Source: Polytrichum commune
Taxonomy: Eukaryota > Streptophyta > Polytrichopsida > Polytrichales > Polytrichaceae
DNA length: 64,000 nucleotides
Direction of reading: 5' to 3'
NCBI GenBank assembly: GCA_950295325.1
Contig: OX485803.1
Span: 2,482,001-2,546,000 of the forward strand
Part shown: piece by piece, positions 42,860-54,161 of the stretch
Layout: each line of letters begins with the position of its first letter
Position numbering within the stretch: the stretch's first letter is position 1
Program-made: the position numbers and the translations under genes
Notes under the pieces: model-generated
Databases searched by the model: none
What the model was told of the DNA's origin: nothing
What the model saw: the letters and a program-made list of their open reading frames with translations, nothing else

Positions 42860-43870
42860 ATTGAAAATTCAAATTCAAAATACAACCAACCCAGCCGAAA
42901 CAGCGCAGCCTAAGTGGAAATCTAGAAATAATGCTCATTTGAGGCCTATGCTTCCAAGTAGGGACTAAGTTGCTACGGGTCACAATAAGACCTTTGACCC
43001 CCTAAATCAAATCAAATTTGTTAAGAATGTCATGGTAGGCCACGTCCGGGGCTTTTTCCAAGTCCCTAAGCATCTGTTTCCATTCAATCCTCCCATATTC
43101 TGATTTGTAATACATGTCATAAAAGCTAATGCAATTATTGTTTTGAAGTCTACCATCAAATGATATGTAAGATCGTATATTCACTTGTGATTGGTTCTTT
43201 TTATGTACCAGTTTAAGCCAATACTAAAATAAAATAAACCTTATTCTATAAAATCTAGTGACACTACCATACAAGTTAGTAGAGATGTTGTATATTTTTT
43301 TAAATTATTCTATATATTTACATAACTACAACTTATAATTTTGTGAAGAATATGTATACATAATACAACAAAGTTCAAATCAATACCTCTTTTGTGCACT
43401 CACATATACTCATACGGATTTAGTATAGTGCACCCCCCCCAATGATCACTAATGTGGGCCACATTAAATTTAAGCCCACACCAAATCCCTAGTTTAATAT
43501 CAATGTGGACCATATTAATTTGTTTTTCTAGAATGTTCTAATTTGTGTAAGGTGTTGGTAAGATATCTTTATGAAGCCTATAGGAACTCGGGGGATGCAC
43601 TCTACATTATGTTTGAGAATCACGTGCGTTCATGACCCCTTCTAAAAACCCCAATGTATACCATAAGTTATATGTCTAAGTAGAGATTGTGCCAACTTGA
43701 AGTAGTCCTCGCGATTTGCGAACGTTTAACTTTCGTTGTAGGCATCGTAAAAAAAAGCGGGTGGGTTCGTTGGAAAGCTGGGAACCTAAACCCTCAAACC
43801 ATGTATGGAAACACTTCTACATGAGTGTGAGAACAAAACAACGGCACATATGTGGTAGCAATTTGGAATG
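42860..43870. other. AT-rich intergenic DNA inside the hAT interval
   Basis: No gene recognised. A C8 run occurs near 43432. Nothing else is supported. Confidence 0.5.
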
Positions 43871-43872
43871 AC

Positions 43873-43912
43873 GTAGGGTTTAGGGTTTAGGGGTTTAGGG
43901 TTTAGGATTTAT
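43873..43912. repeat. Short interstitial telomere repeat
   Basis: Five units of GGTTTAG / TTTAGGG type, the plant telomere motif, in a row with minor length changes. Confidence 0.85.
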
Positions 43913-43913
43913 G

Positions 43914-44240
43914 AACCACAAAGGTTGAAGCACAAATATGTGAATTGTCGAATGAAAGGGCAAGGGGATGCGTGTGGGTTGTGAAACCATACAAACCACT
44001 AAAGTTGAAGCTCAAATATGTGAATTGTTGAATGAAGATGGCATTCGGATGCCTAATATGCGTTGTGAAACCATATGGGCCACAAAGGTTGAAGCACAAA
44101 TATGTACTTTGTTGAATTAATATGACATTCGAATGCGTGTGGGTTGTGAAACCATACGAACCACCAAGGTTGAAGCTCAAATATGTGAATTGTTGAATGA
44201 AAGGACAACCCATCAAATATAGAAGCTTCAAAGAGGTTTC
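43914..44240. repeat. ~80-bp tandem repeat, 4 copies
   Basis: The block ACCACAAAGGTTGAAGCACA, AATATGTGAATTGTTGAATG, then GTTGTGAAACCATA recurs at about 43916, 43996, 44079 and 44160. Confidence 0.85.
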
Positions 44241-44457
44241 CAATGCGGGTGTCGGGGGACTTTTTCAAAAAGTGCAACTAACTTTTTGACTTCACCAACT
44301 TTCTTTTTATTCCTATTGTGTTGTTTTTATTCTACCAACGAGAATTGGATCCTCTAGATCTTGGATTACATCAAATATTGTATATTTCATAAAGTCCTTT
44401 GAGCTCAATATATAAGTAGAGCATTTAGACTCATACATATAACGAGGGTAGAGTATC

Positions 44458-45018
44458 ATGGATAGGATGGGAGAGAAGAGAGACATGTTTGAGGGTCTAG
44501 GATGTGATGAGGAGATAGAAAATTTAGGTGAACCCGATATTCCATTCAATCCATCACCCGAGCGTGAGAGAGACGAGAGAAGTGCTAGGGATCGATTTCG
44601 TGATGATTATGTCATGACTCCCTTCTCACAATCTACACAAGTTTGGAGGACGAGGGCGGAGGAGGACCAACGACGATATGCGGACAACTTTGAGATCGAT
44701 GCGGTGGAGAATGACAACACACAATGCGTGGGTGGAGATCTAAATGATCTGATTGATTTGTGTGCGGATATTTTGGAGAAGCCCGGGGATGTGGATGTGG
44801 AGGAGACTTCAATCGACATTGAAGATGTCAAGGTAGCGGGAGAATCTTCAAGGACTTTGCCTTTTCGTAAGAAGAGGAGAGGATTATCGCCTTATCGGCT
44901 ACCATTGAAGGAACGGATGAAAGACCAAACGATTAGCTATGTTGATTTACTTCGACCGAATCCTCTCCCAAAAATGAACCCTCGACGGAAGCCACAAGCA
45001 TCTACGAGGTTGCCATGA
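44458..45018 (+). CDS. Unrecognised 186-aa ORF with its own TATA box
   Basis: ATG 44458 lies about 50 bp after a TATA-like AATATATAAGTAG (44406-44418). The product is acidic in the middle (DLIDLCADILEKPGDVDVEE) with a basic patch (FRKKRRG) and many charged residues. No known domain is seen. Read intact from ATG to TGA with a plausible promoter, it may be an accessory protein of the surrounding hAT element or a second, nested element. Confidence 0.5.
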   Translation: MDRMGEKRDMFEGLGCDEEIENLGEPDIPFNPSPERERDERSARDRFRDDYVMTPFSQSTQVWRTRAEEDQRRYADNFEIDAVENDNTQCVGGDLNDLIDLCADILEKPGDVDVEETSIDIEDVKVAGESSRTLPFRKKRRGLSPYRLPLKERMKDQTISYVDLLRPNPLPKMNPRRKPQASTRLP

Positions 45019-45474
45019 CGGAAGTCAAGTTGACGGAATGAAGTGGAATATTAAATCGTGCATGGTTTGTTCATGTATGTGATTTATAAAGGGCATTTGT
45101 ACCGTCGTCGCAATAATAAAGTTATTACTTGTACATCGTTGTCTCCATAGGGGTGATAATTTGTTGGTCATCATACTACATTGGTTACTTGAGTTGCTTG
45201 AGGGATCCTTCATTAGTTTTGTGTGGATAAGTACACCGGTAATGATATTTAGTGTCACATATATTATTTGCGAAGGGCCTAAGTTAGATGGGGTGCGGAT
45301 GGGGGGACGCGGGAATGTGCAATAGAAATATTATTGCATATTCATGTAGAGGACTTCATTACCTATCCATGGATACCAAGAACTCATTTTTTGGACTTCA
45401 TATGAATTTTTGAGAGCCAAAAAACCGAGACTATGTCCAAACTTCCAAAAAAAGTTAAAAAGTGTAGATTCAAA

Positions 45475-45640
45475 GGAACTCGGGAGCGGACGTATGGATA
45501 CGCTAGAGCGGACGCAGGGGAACTCTAAAGCGGACGTAGGGGAACATGGGGCGGACTTATGGGAACGTTGGAGCGGACGTAAGGGAACGTTGGAGCGGAC
45601 GTAAGGGAACATGGAGCGGACGGGAGGGGGGCGGGGGGAA
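45475..45640. repeat. GGAGCGGACGTAGGGGAAC minisatellite
   Basis: Seven or so units of about 24 bp built on GGAGCGGACG. The same core forms the large arrays at 38.3-39.1 kb and 50.3-50.7 kb near the hAT ends, tying the three places together. Confidence 0.8.
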
Positions 45641-45821
45641 CGACATTTTTGACATTAACGACATTTTTGAACTAATTCCACAGCAACACTATTTTGAAGT
45701 GTATGCTTGGATGTTTTGTAGCACTATTATGAAGTGCAATTAGTAATTTAAAAATTAGAGTTATAGATTAGAATTAGAAACTACAATTTGGGTAGATACG
45801 GCAAGTGAAGGATTTCCAGAC

Positions 45822-46682
45822 ATGACAAGTGGAGGATCTGGAGACATGGCAAGTGGGGGATCAGGTTGTCATAGATCACATGTACGCAAGGCCGCTGGGT
45901 TGGAGTGGGATGTTTATGATGACAACACCCAAAAAGCCAGGGCAGGTTGGGAGAATGTACCATAACCGTGGTCAATGAAGACTGCAATGCAGTACGTGGG
46001 CTTCCCTCACTTTGATCGGTTGTGGCCAAGACTTTGTCACGAACGACATTGCAAGGCCATCAGTGCGAGTTATATGCAGCTTGATGACGTGGAGGCAAAA
46101 TGGAGATTCCTAACGATACTTAGAAGTATCTCCAATTTGGATAGATGGCCCAAGAGTGCAATTCCAAAGTCGGTAGCGTGTATGATGTATGCGGAGCACG
46201 TGTTACGAGTTAGGGTGGATTGGTCAAGTTTGGCTACCCTGTATGGTCAGAAATTTGGGGGTATTGGAATTGCATTCACTAAATGCACAGTTCCAGATAT
46301 TCCATACACTTCCGTTCCGGAGTGGTTCAAGAGGAATCCTCGACTAGTGGACGAGCCTGGGGCCCCAATTCCAGAGGGTCAGGAACCAAAAAAGCCACGT
46401 AATCGTAAACGAGCAGCCAATGACGTGGAGATGGCCATCGAGGAGGCGTTTGAGCATATGGATGAGGGCATGGAGGCAAATGTCGAGGTCAACAACCTGA
46501 TCAACGACGTGGTTAACGAGGTCCTAGACGAGGTAAACCTTGGTGAACATGGAGCGGACCCGATGGAGAGCAGAATGGATGAATTGCGTAAGCAACATGC
46601 GTTGGAAATTCGTGAGTATAAAACGATGATTTTCGAGTTAGAAAATCGAGTTGCAACACTTAAAAAAACATGCAATAAATAA
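45822..46682 (+). CDS. Unrecognised ORF pair with C-terminal coiled coil
   Basis: A 47-codon ORF (45822-45965; ends ARAGWENVP) is followed ten bases later by ATG 45975, which opens 235 codons to TAA 46680. The main product has an Arg/Trp-rich first half (AKWRFLTILRSISNLDRW), a basic linker (KPRNRKRA) and a long acidic to coiled-coil tail (MDELRKQHALEIREYKTMIF). The two ORFs may be exons of one gene or one gene broken by a stop. The gene is convergent with the hAT transposase, 165 bp away. Function unknown. Confidence 0.5.
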
Positions 46683-46846
46683 TTTTATTACTATAATAAA
46701 ATGTTACAACTTCGAAGGTAACGTTCGCTTTGTGATCTAAATGTCTTACCGAAGGCCCTAAGGTTGTAACTTGTATCAATTTTGACGTAAGTAATAAATT
46801 ATGGGAGTACGTGGGAGCACCGAAATACCACATTTGTGCAAAACCA

Positions 46847-49800
46847 TTACGTTCGAATCCGTACTGTGGGATCATTTGCTTCGACACATTTTGGGTCCTC
46901 TTCAGACTCGTCTGTGCTGCAATCATCATCCGTTTGGGGAGTCGCGCTCCGAAGATGCAACTCTCGGTCACGTTGTGAGAAAATTATCTTCTTGGTCGGC
47001 CGGGAGCCCTCTGCATCCTGTATGCCATTTTCATCTAGATGTGGTCTACCCTCATCTTCATTGTAGTCTTCAGCAGTAAACGGAAGCGACCTTCCCTGAT
47101 ACCTCTTCCTAGTACGTTTGACACCTCTCGTAGTTCTCTGACGCCCTCCACCCGTACCACGACTTGAGTGCACTTCATCTCTACTTCCATCTATAAAAAC
47201 ATCCCCCGTTGTACTTCCGCCTCCAACTCCAAGGCCACATGTTCCATTGGATTGACTGTGTGGAAGTGAAACTGATGCGGATGGAATTGCAATTGGTATG
47301 TTCTCAACATGTCGACGAACAGATTGACGACGTGGCGCCTCTGTAGTAACATTTCTTGAAACATTGTGTATAGCAACCAAAGTAGCACCCACCGCAGTTG
47401 CACGTGAAACACCCAATCTAGAAGTATTGGCAATACTTCGAGTGAGAGGACGACGTTGACCTTGTGCATGCACTTGCACCGTAGAGGTTGATGCAGTTCT
47501 TTGAAGAGCACGGAATCGAGTTGTAGGTATTTCAGGAACATTGGGCGTTTGATCTTCTATACGATGGTTGGATATGAGGGAGGCGTCCATGGATTCAGAA
47601 TGTACTCGGGCTGGAAGTGGATCCTGTTGAACGTGCGTTGGCTCATTTGCGGGTAGTACATTGTCACCTTCACCAAAAGAAAGAGAATCGCTCCGAGGTT
47701 GCAAGGAATCTACTTCAATTCCTACATTCTCACTTGCCCCCATAGCAACATTATGGGCAGGGCGAAACCCTTGTCCAGTGTGGAGAGTTTCAAAAGGCGG
47801 TCCTCCAATAGACCCCTCATGATCGTCATGCATTCCGTCGTTATGTTGGGGGACATCCGGTTCATCAAAATCAAACACCCCAAGGTTTCCATCACTACCA
47901 TTGCCATCCTCATCTTCTGAATCATGATTCTCGGAATCGAGGTCATCCAAATCAAAGTCGATGTCATCAACATTGTTGTCATCATCATTTCCGGCCCTAT
48001 CATTTGGATCCACGTCATCTTCGTTGTCATCTTCTTTGTCAAGGTCATCGTCAGAATGGACCTCATTCAATTCGTACCATTGCGCAGGTCTTGGGCCCCT
48101 CCGATGTCGAATGAGCCTACTATTGGTATATATGTAGACGAGGTCCTCGGCACGACTATGCTTCAAGCGATTGCGACTCTTGTTGTGAACATATGAGTAC
48201 ATGCTCCGATTGCGTTCACATGCGGATGCGGAACATACTTGTGCAAGGATACGTCTTGCTATTGTTTGGAGGGCTTTAGCTCCACCTCCCATTGCATCCC
48301 ACCATTCATGGAGAGGTGCGGCATGCACGCTCGGGTCAGTAGAATCAGCAAAAGGCCCTCGATTTTCAAGGAAATCTTGGTACTGGTGGAGGATTTGGAC
48401 ATAAGTGTCCTCATCTTGAGCAAGCCTGCGAAGAACTCGATTTAGGATTGTCCTCGAATTCTCATCCTCATGGAGTGGGGCCCAACCACGTAGAAGCGGA
48501 TTTAACATCGCTCCAGCCCAATGTAGATCATTCAACATCAACCTCCATCTATTTTGAAACGTTAGCATAGCATTTGCAGCAAGCTCAGGGCTTAAGCGAA
48601 ATGGAGGTTTACTGAATCCACGAATATGGGTTTGTAAATCATGCATGACCCTCCAAGCCATTCCCATTGCAGGCGCCTTGCCATCAAATACACGAAGAGC
48701 TTTAACAACCGGGATCACCATATACAAGAAATTTTCGCACGTGTTCCAGAATCCATCAGAACGTATAAAGCTTCGCACAGCAGAGCCCTTCATGTAAGAG
48801 GTGCGAGATCTCCTCCTCATATCACGCATTAGAGTAGGCCAATCCTCATCAACCACCATTCTTTCCAAAGCATTGCGTACTTGAAGAAGACGATCTATCA
48901 TGATGAAGTTCGTTGCAAAACGGGTCTCTACAGGTAGGCGGAGTGAGAGATTTGGTGACAACCTCCGGAATATAGCTTGAGAAGCATGATGGTTTTTGAT
49001 AAAAACACAAATATGGCGCGCCTTTTTTACCAACTTTTTCACCCATTCCTCCTTCCCCCAATCTTCTAAGAGGAGATCTAGGCAATGCGCAACACATCCT
49101 TGAAAATATAGATCGGGATTTGCTTGAATCAAGTCGCGAGCAGCGGAGGCCATAACTGGGGCATTGTCGGTGCAAATCTGGACCACATTATGTCGACCAA
49201 CCTTTTCCACAAATGGTTGAATTTGAGCAGCAACGTATACATGATCCTTGTGATTTCCCGTGGTATCAATGGTACCCAAGAAAACGTCTCCCTTTGTGCC
49301 GCATTGGAGAACGTTTAGGAGAGGTCGGTTTTGCACGTTGTCCCATCCATCACAACATATTGTAACACCGTATTTTTCAACGGAATTCCCCATCTTCTCC
49401 TTCACTTGCCTATCTAGGTCAACCTTTTTATCAGTTAACAACTTCGTACGGATGGCATTGTACGATGGTGGTGTGGAGGCTGGCATTCGATGACGGGCAG
49501 TTTCACGCACAGCATGAACAAATGCAGGATGTCTCACAATGTTGAAAGGAATGTTAGCTTCATAAAAAGCCGTTGCCCATGCTCTATCAAGGAGTTGTTT
49601 TGTTGACACATTGAACCCCTCCGTTATGTTGAGTTGACGTAGTTCACGAGGAGGTGTGCCATATATCACAACATCAGAATGTTGAGTGGATTGGGACATA
49701 AGCAAAGGCTCTGTTTCACTAATTACGGAGTCCGCTATAATAGGCTCCAGAGGTACAATATCTGGCACCGGAGAGTCCTCATTTACAATGCCTACATGTA

Positions 49801-50041
49801 AGGGCACAATGCCTCCGCAATGTTCAAACAAGACCCTAATATGGGGGGGTACCATCCTACATGTGGAAACATCACAAGCACCCCCTACATGAGGTCTATA
49901 ACCAAGGTGGGCCAACATTCTATTTCCTCGGTAAGATATGACGAACGGGCAAAACCTACATTTAACCTGCCTTTGTGATTTACCGGGAACCATCCCCTTA
50001 TCCTCGTACCAATGATCCCATGCATCATTTCGGCGTGGCAT
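46847..50041 (-). CDS. hAT-family transposase, intact
   Basis: The start is ATG 50041 (MPRRNDAW), just after a possible acceptor TTTGCAG; the product is 1,064 aa, stop TAA. N-terminal BED-type zinc finger: W-HWY...CRFC...H. The DUF659/RNase H-like core shows YGVTICCDGWDNVQNRPLLN, VVQICTDNAPVM and QGCVAHCLDLLLEDW. The C-terminal hAT dimerisation region reads WWDAMGGGAKALQTIARRIL, then SACERNRS and RNRLKHSRAEDLVYI. After it comes a long acidic low-complexity tail (D/N/E-rich) and a basic end. No frameshift is seen, so it could be active. It reads away from the right hAT end; a TATA-like ACTATAAATTGAG lies near 50270 on the same strand. Confidence 0.9.
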   Translation of the reverse strand: MPRRNDAWDHWYEDKGMVPGKSQRQVKCRFCPFVISYRGNRMLAHLGYRPHVGGACDVSTCRMVPPHIRVLFEHCGGIVPLHVGIVNEDSPVPDIVPLEPIIADSVISETEPLLMSQSTQHSDVVIYGTPPRELRQLNITEGFNVSTKQLLDRAWATAFYEANIPFNIVRHPAFVHAVRETARHRMPASTPPSYNAIRTKLLTDKKVDLDRQVKEKMGNSVEKYGVTICCDGWDNVQNRPLLNVLQCGTKGDVFLGTIDTTGNHKDHVYVAAQIQPFVEKVGRHNVVQICTDNAPVMASAARDLIQANPDLYFQGCVAHCLDLLLEDWGKEEWVKKLVKKARHICVFIKNHHASQAIFRRLSPNLSLRLPVETRFATNFIMIDRLLQVRNALERMVVDEDWPTLMRDMRRRSRTSYMKGSAVRSFIRSDGFWNTCENFLYMVIPVVKALRVFDGKAPAMGMAWRVMHDLQTHIRGFSKPPFRLSPELAANAMLTFQNRWRLMLNDLHWAGAMLNPLLRGWAPLHEDENSRTILNRVLRRLAQDEDTYVQILHQYQDFLENRGPFADSTDPSVHAAPLHEWWDAMGGGAKALQTIARRILAQVCSASACERNRSMYSYVHNKSRNRLKHSRAEDLVYIYTNSRLIRHRRGPRPAQWYELNEVHSDDDLDKEDDNEDDVDPNDRAGNDDDNNVDDIDFDLDDLDSENHDSEDEDGNGSDGNLGVFDFDEPDVPQHNDGMHDDHEGSIGGPPFETLHTGQGFRPAHNVAMGASENVGIEVDSLQPRSDSLSFGEGDNVLPANEPTHVQQDPLPARVHSESMDASLISNHRIEDQTPNVPEIPTTRFRALQRTASTSTVQVHAQGQRRPLTRSIANTSRLGVSRATAVGATLVAIHNVSRNVTTEAPRRQSVRRHVENIPIAIPSASVSLPHSQSNGTCGLGVGGGSTTGDVFIDGSRDEVHSSRGTGGGRQRTTRGVKRTRKRYQGRSLPFTAEDYNEDEGRPHLDENGIQDAEGSRPTKKIIFSQRDRELHLRSATPQTDDDCSTDESEEDPKCVEANDPTVRIRT

Positions 50042-50284
50042 GACTTCAACAAAACCTGCAAATACAAACAAGTTAGAGCAAGTAACTTTGATCGCATACT
50101 AGGTCATGTTCAAGAGTGCCACAAGGGCAACCCTAATTCACAGTCACTAGATTGGACAAAGTATCCTCTGCATTCGGGTCTCACGCATTCAATCCTCACT
50201 CCTCAAAGGAGAATCAAAAGACTTGAGACACACTATGTCAGTGGAGGCAAAAATGGCACCTTGAACCCTCAATTTATAGTATTC

Positions 50285-50695
50285 GAATCGGACGGGGGAG
50301 CGGACGGAAGGGGGGGGGGGGGAGCGGATGGGGAACGGACGGAGGGGGGGGGACCGGACGGGGGAGCGGACGGAGGGGGGGGGGGAGCGGACGGGGGAGC
50401 GGACGAGGGAGCGGACGGACGGGGGGGGGGAGCGGACGGGGGGGGGAGCGGACGGGAGAGGGGGGGGGGGACGGGGAAGCGGACGGAGGGGGGGGGGGAG
50501 CGGACGGGTTGGGGACGGGGCGGGGAACGGGAGCGGACGGGGGTTGGGAACGGGGGCGAACGGGGATTGTGAACGGGAGCGGACGGGGGTTGGGAACGGG
50601 GGCGAACGGGGATTGTGAACGGGAGCGGACGGGGGGGAACGGGGGCGAACGGGGGTTGGGAACGGAGGCGGACGGGGGGGCGGACGGGCTCTAGT
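50285..50695. repeat. GGAGCGGACGGG minisatellite, right copy
   Basis: G-rich plus strand with GGAGCGGACGGG and, further right, GGGTTGGGAACGGG units. It lies between the hAT transposase and the right hAT end. Confidence 0.9.
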
Positions 50696-50779
50696 AAAAT
50701 TTTCCCCACTTTACCTTTACTTTGCTGACATGTCATCACACGTGGACATTGTAAATCCTACGTGTCAGAAATGGGTTAA

Positions 50780-50921
50780 TGCAATTACACAAAAAAATCG
50801 GTAAAATTCAAGTCCGTCAGGATAAAGACAGCATCCGGCATAATGTCGTGACGGATACGTGTCGTGACGGCACGACATTATGTCTAGATTACCCTCCGTT
50901 ACGACACAATAGACAACCCTG
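50780..50921. repeat. Right hAT terminal and subterminal region
   Basis: Ends ACAATAGACAACCCTG. Inside it GTCGTGACGG occurs twice (about 50843-50870) and TCCGTTACGACAC once, mirroring the left end. The terminus lies inside the coding sequence of gene D. Confidence 0.75.
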
Positions 50922-53900
50922 CTCGCGGGGAGGACATCTTGGGTTGTCCCCGCGGACGACCCCGTGTATCCACCCGAAGTCCCCTGCACGTCGGATGGGT
51001 TTCCCGACGGCCCCAAAATTCGCAGAGGCGTGATGTCCAAGGATCGGAGGATCGCCTCGACGTTGTAGGAGGGCGCGGGCTTGTCGTCGTCCGTCTCCAT
51101 GGCGGGCATGCCCTCGTCGACGGGCATGTTGATGTCCGTCCTCGGGAGGGACATGTCCTCCAGGTCCATCGTGGAGGCCTTCGCCCTGTGCACCTGGAAG
51201 TCCTCCTCGTCGATGGCGTCAATGAAGTTGTTGACGACCAGCCCCAGCATCAGAGATCCAAGAAAATACGTTAGAATATACGAACGTGCGTTCGTAAACA
51301 TCAACGACGAGAAACAATGTCATCAAAACCCAAGACAAGTTGAGGTGAAATTTATGAACGAGCGTTCGTAAATAGTAGTTGGAGAGCTTACCATCGCAGC
51401 GTATATGAACTTGCTGCCTCCACAAACGTTGTACACGGTCTCTCCGCTTATTGCCACGCTCTGCAAAACGGAGACGTAGAACTCCAACCTGAGTTCCATC
51501 GCCGGGAAGATGGTGTACAAGGTCTCCTGCAGCAGATCCTTGGGAGGGGGATGGGAGATGCTGTAGATCTTCTTGAACGTAGTATTCGCCCTGACAGGGG
51601 CTCGTCCATTCCGAAGCGCGTTGTACTTCAAGGAGACGAGGCTGACCGCCCCCACCTGTTTGTTTCCCCTGGCCTCGTTGATGGCCACGATCCCTTCCGT
51701 CTTGGCGGGCACGTAAGTGCTGTGGAAGATGTTGTACTCGAATTTGATCGTCTTCTCGTACAGGTCGACTACAGCAGAGAGCTTCTCCTGCTCGACTATC
51801 CACAGCCAAACGTGAGGCTCCCTCATGTCCGGCGACTTGTGCTCCTTGAACTTGGTCATGAAGGGGTTGTAGAAGGGCATGTCCTTCCCCCCCTGCCTCG
51901 ACGCACCGGGGATCTCCCTGAAATCGATCAGGGCAAATGGGCACCCCCGTCGATCCTCCCTCACCTCAGCCCTGTTCATGGTCCGGTCCCACTTGGAAAA
52001 TGTCACCCTCTCCACTCCGGTTGTCACCAAACAAAATCTGGCCACTCCTTCGAATGTGGCCAACCTCTTCCGCGCCAAAAAGCTTCTGTATTGCTCCACC
52101 TCCTGGGGATCCGTCTCGGTTTTCTTTGTCCTCTTGTTCCCCTTCTGCTTCAAAATGGAGGCGTGCTCCTTGACAAGACAACGCATTGAGGCTCCGGAGA
52201 TGTTATAGTCGACCTTGAACATCTTCCAACTGGCCCAATTAACGTCTCCGTCGGCTACGATGAGTGCGTACTCCGGTATTAGGCCGCTCAACTCCCTCAT
52301 TGCAGTAGTCTTCAGCTTGCGGTGTTCGCACCATTCCTTGATGGAATACGTGCCGGGCTTGTGTCTTGGCCTCTTCAAAAATATCTTCGGGTATGGGATG
52401 GTTCTTCCCACTGTGTTCCCAAGAAGATGCACCGCGCACCTCTGCAACTCGGACTCTGTTAACCCTTGAAGGGACCTGAAGAACTCCCTCAGTAGTGGAG
52501 GGGCCTCCCCGGTCTTCTCAGCGCTGTATTTCTCCTCGGTGTCGGGGTTGACCAGATCGCCCGAGCTGTGCGCATCAAAAAATTGTGTCCACAACTCCCA
52601 AGTGTCCCTGTTGCAACAGATGAGGCGGAGCTCACCCTTGAGCTCCAGGACAGACTTGGTTGTTGTAGACTTCATGTCGATGGAGGAGAACTTGTCCACC
52701 ATCGCGTCGCAGAATGCCTGCAGCAAGAAAGGCATCAGTAATGCACAAAATACGAACGCACGTTCGTAAATTTGAATGTCAAAGAACTTGAAAATTTGAA
52801 TGTCAAAGATATTTACGAACGTTCGTTCGTAAACTCACCTTCCATTGTTGAGACGGCGTCTTCGCGTTCTCCCTTTCTTTAGGGGGACACCCGTGGGCAA
52901 CCCAGACGTCCCTTGCAGCCACTATGTTGGCTGCCCACGACGCCTCGAAGGCCTTGATCTTGTTGCCGGAGTTGAGAAAGGTGGATATCTTCCGCAGCTT
53001 GTCCCAATCGTCCGACCACACCAAGAACGCCTTCCAGTAGCGCAAGTCCTCCTTCAGCTCATGCTGGAAGTTGTCGTCCTTGAGGATTATCTGGGACGCC
53101 TCCAAGCTGTGTTGTCCGTCTATGATCCAGAACTCTCCATTCTGGATCCGTGGCCAGTCCTTCTCCGTCGGACGGGATGTCAGCCCCTTCGGCATGACGC
53201 AGACGGTCTGCCTGTCCCACTTGACATTGTTCATTAGATTATTGATCTGCCACTTCACACCACTGCTCTCGCGAGAGCGAACCACCCATTTGTTGGGGGA
53301 CTTCTCGCACTTGAAGCAGTCCACGTTGAATGTGAAGTGGCGTCCCATGGGCCAGCAATCCTTCGAGTAGTTGTTGAAGTCTCGAAGGATCCTCGTGGCC
53401 TTCACAGCGTCAGGGTTCTCACCCTTTTTCAAGGGGGTAGGCATTACGACAGGCGAGGTCACCTCCGCGGTCTCTGTTACTCCCGATTTCTCCATCTCCT
53501 CCCTTGTCCTCTTCGATGGCGTGGAGTGTCTACTGGGGCCCTCCGTCGCCCTGCTCGCGGAAGGCACAGGCCTGGGTGCACTTCTAGATCCTCCTGCCCC
53601 TGATGTGGATGGTTTCCTGGGGCTCTTCTTCTTCGTGTTTGCCTCAGTGACCACACTGTTGTATTTGGAGATGTTCAATGCAAGGGCGGTCAATTTCCTT
53701 GCCGTCCAGTATGGGTTCAACGCATATTTGGAGAAGAGGCTGTCCAGGTCGAAGTGCTTGGCATCTTCCACTACGTTATTGGTGGCGTATTGGTAGGAGA
53801 AGGTATGTTTCTGGAAATGCAACAAGAGGTTGATATGATCCTTCTTGTTCTTCATGTCCAGAATTACATACTTCCCCTGGGCCTCTGTGGACTCTATCTC

Positions 53901-54134
53901 CCACGTCTTCATTTGAACCCACTGTTCAGGCTGGTCCACTCTGGTCTCCAGCTCGTAGGTGAAGCGCATGCAGAAGAGGCCGTCCCCGATCTTCTCTGGC
54001 AGTGCCGTCCACTCCCCCATGAAGTCTTCCTTGGGGACATAGTTGTCGTTGCCGTTGTCGTCTAACATCGACTCTGGGAGGCCATCGACCTTCACCGCGA
54101 ACATCTCAATGGCGCTTCTGCTTGATCTTGCCAT
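50922..54134 (-). CDS. Gene D: diverged ParB-like (DGQHS) plus methyltransferase-like gene, 3' truncated
   Basis: Exon 1 54134-52839 (starts ATG after TTGCAG; 432 codons), exon 2 52717-51392 (442 codons), exon 3 about 51250-50922, cut by the hAT end. Exons 1-2 join in phase 0 through GTGAGT...TGCAG. Features: FWIIDGQHSLEASQII at about 335-350, a DGQHR/ParB-like signature; candidate motif IV strand CPFALIDFREIPG at about 691-703 followed by PFYNPF and PHVWLWIVEQ; motif X/I-like ELRLEFYVSVLQSVAISGET, then VYNVCGGSKF at about 840-869. The order matches gene A, but identity is low. DPPY is replaced (DFRE). I see no AG acceptor before exon 3 (TCTCTGATG|CTGGGG). Palindromes sit in both introns. Confidence 0.6.
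51279..52833. repeat. 24-bp palindromes in gene D introns
   Basis: Copies at about 51279 and 51351 (intron 2) and 52750 and 52810 (intron 1). In each intron there are two, one beside each splice site. Confidence 0.9.
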
Positions 54135-54161
54135 CTGCAACAGAATATAAACAATTAGTGA

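Larger units (their letters stand above)
38064..50921. mobile_element. hAT element or recombined pair of hAT elements (12.9 kb)
   Basis: Left end CAGGGTTGTCTATCGCGACG; right end, reading inward, CAGGGTTGTCTATTGTGTCG. Both are typical of hAT ends. Subterminal DNA on both sides repeats GTCGTGACGG (38109-38145; 50843-50877). An intact hAT transposase lies inside. The 8-bp flanks differ (ACATGCAC at 38056-38063; CTCGCGGG at 50922-50929), and the left flank is element A while the right flank is gene D. The two ends were therefore probably joined by recombination or deletion between two hAT copies. Minisatellites with GGAGCGGACGGG lie near both ends. Confidence 0.75.
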
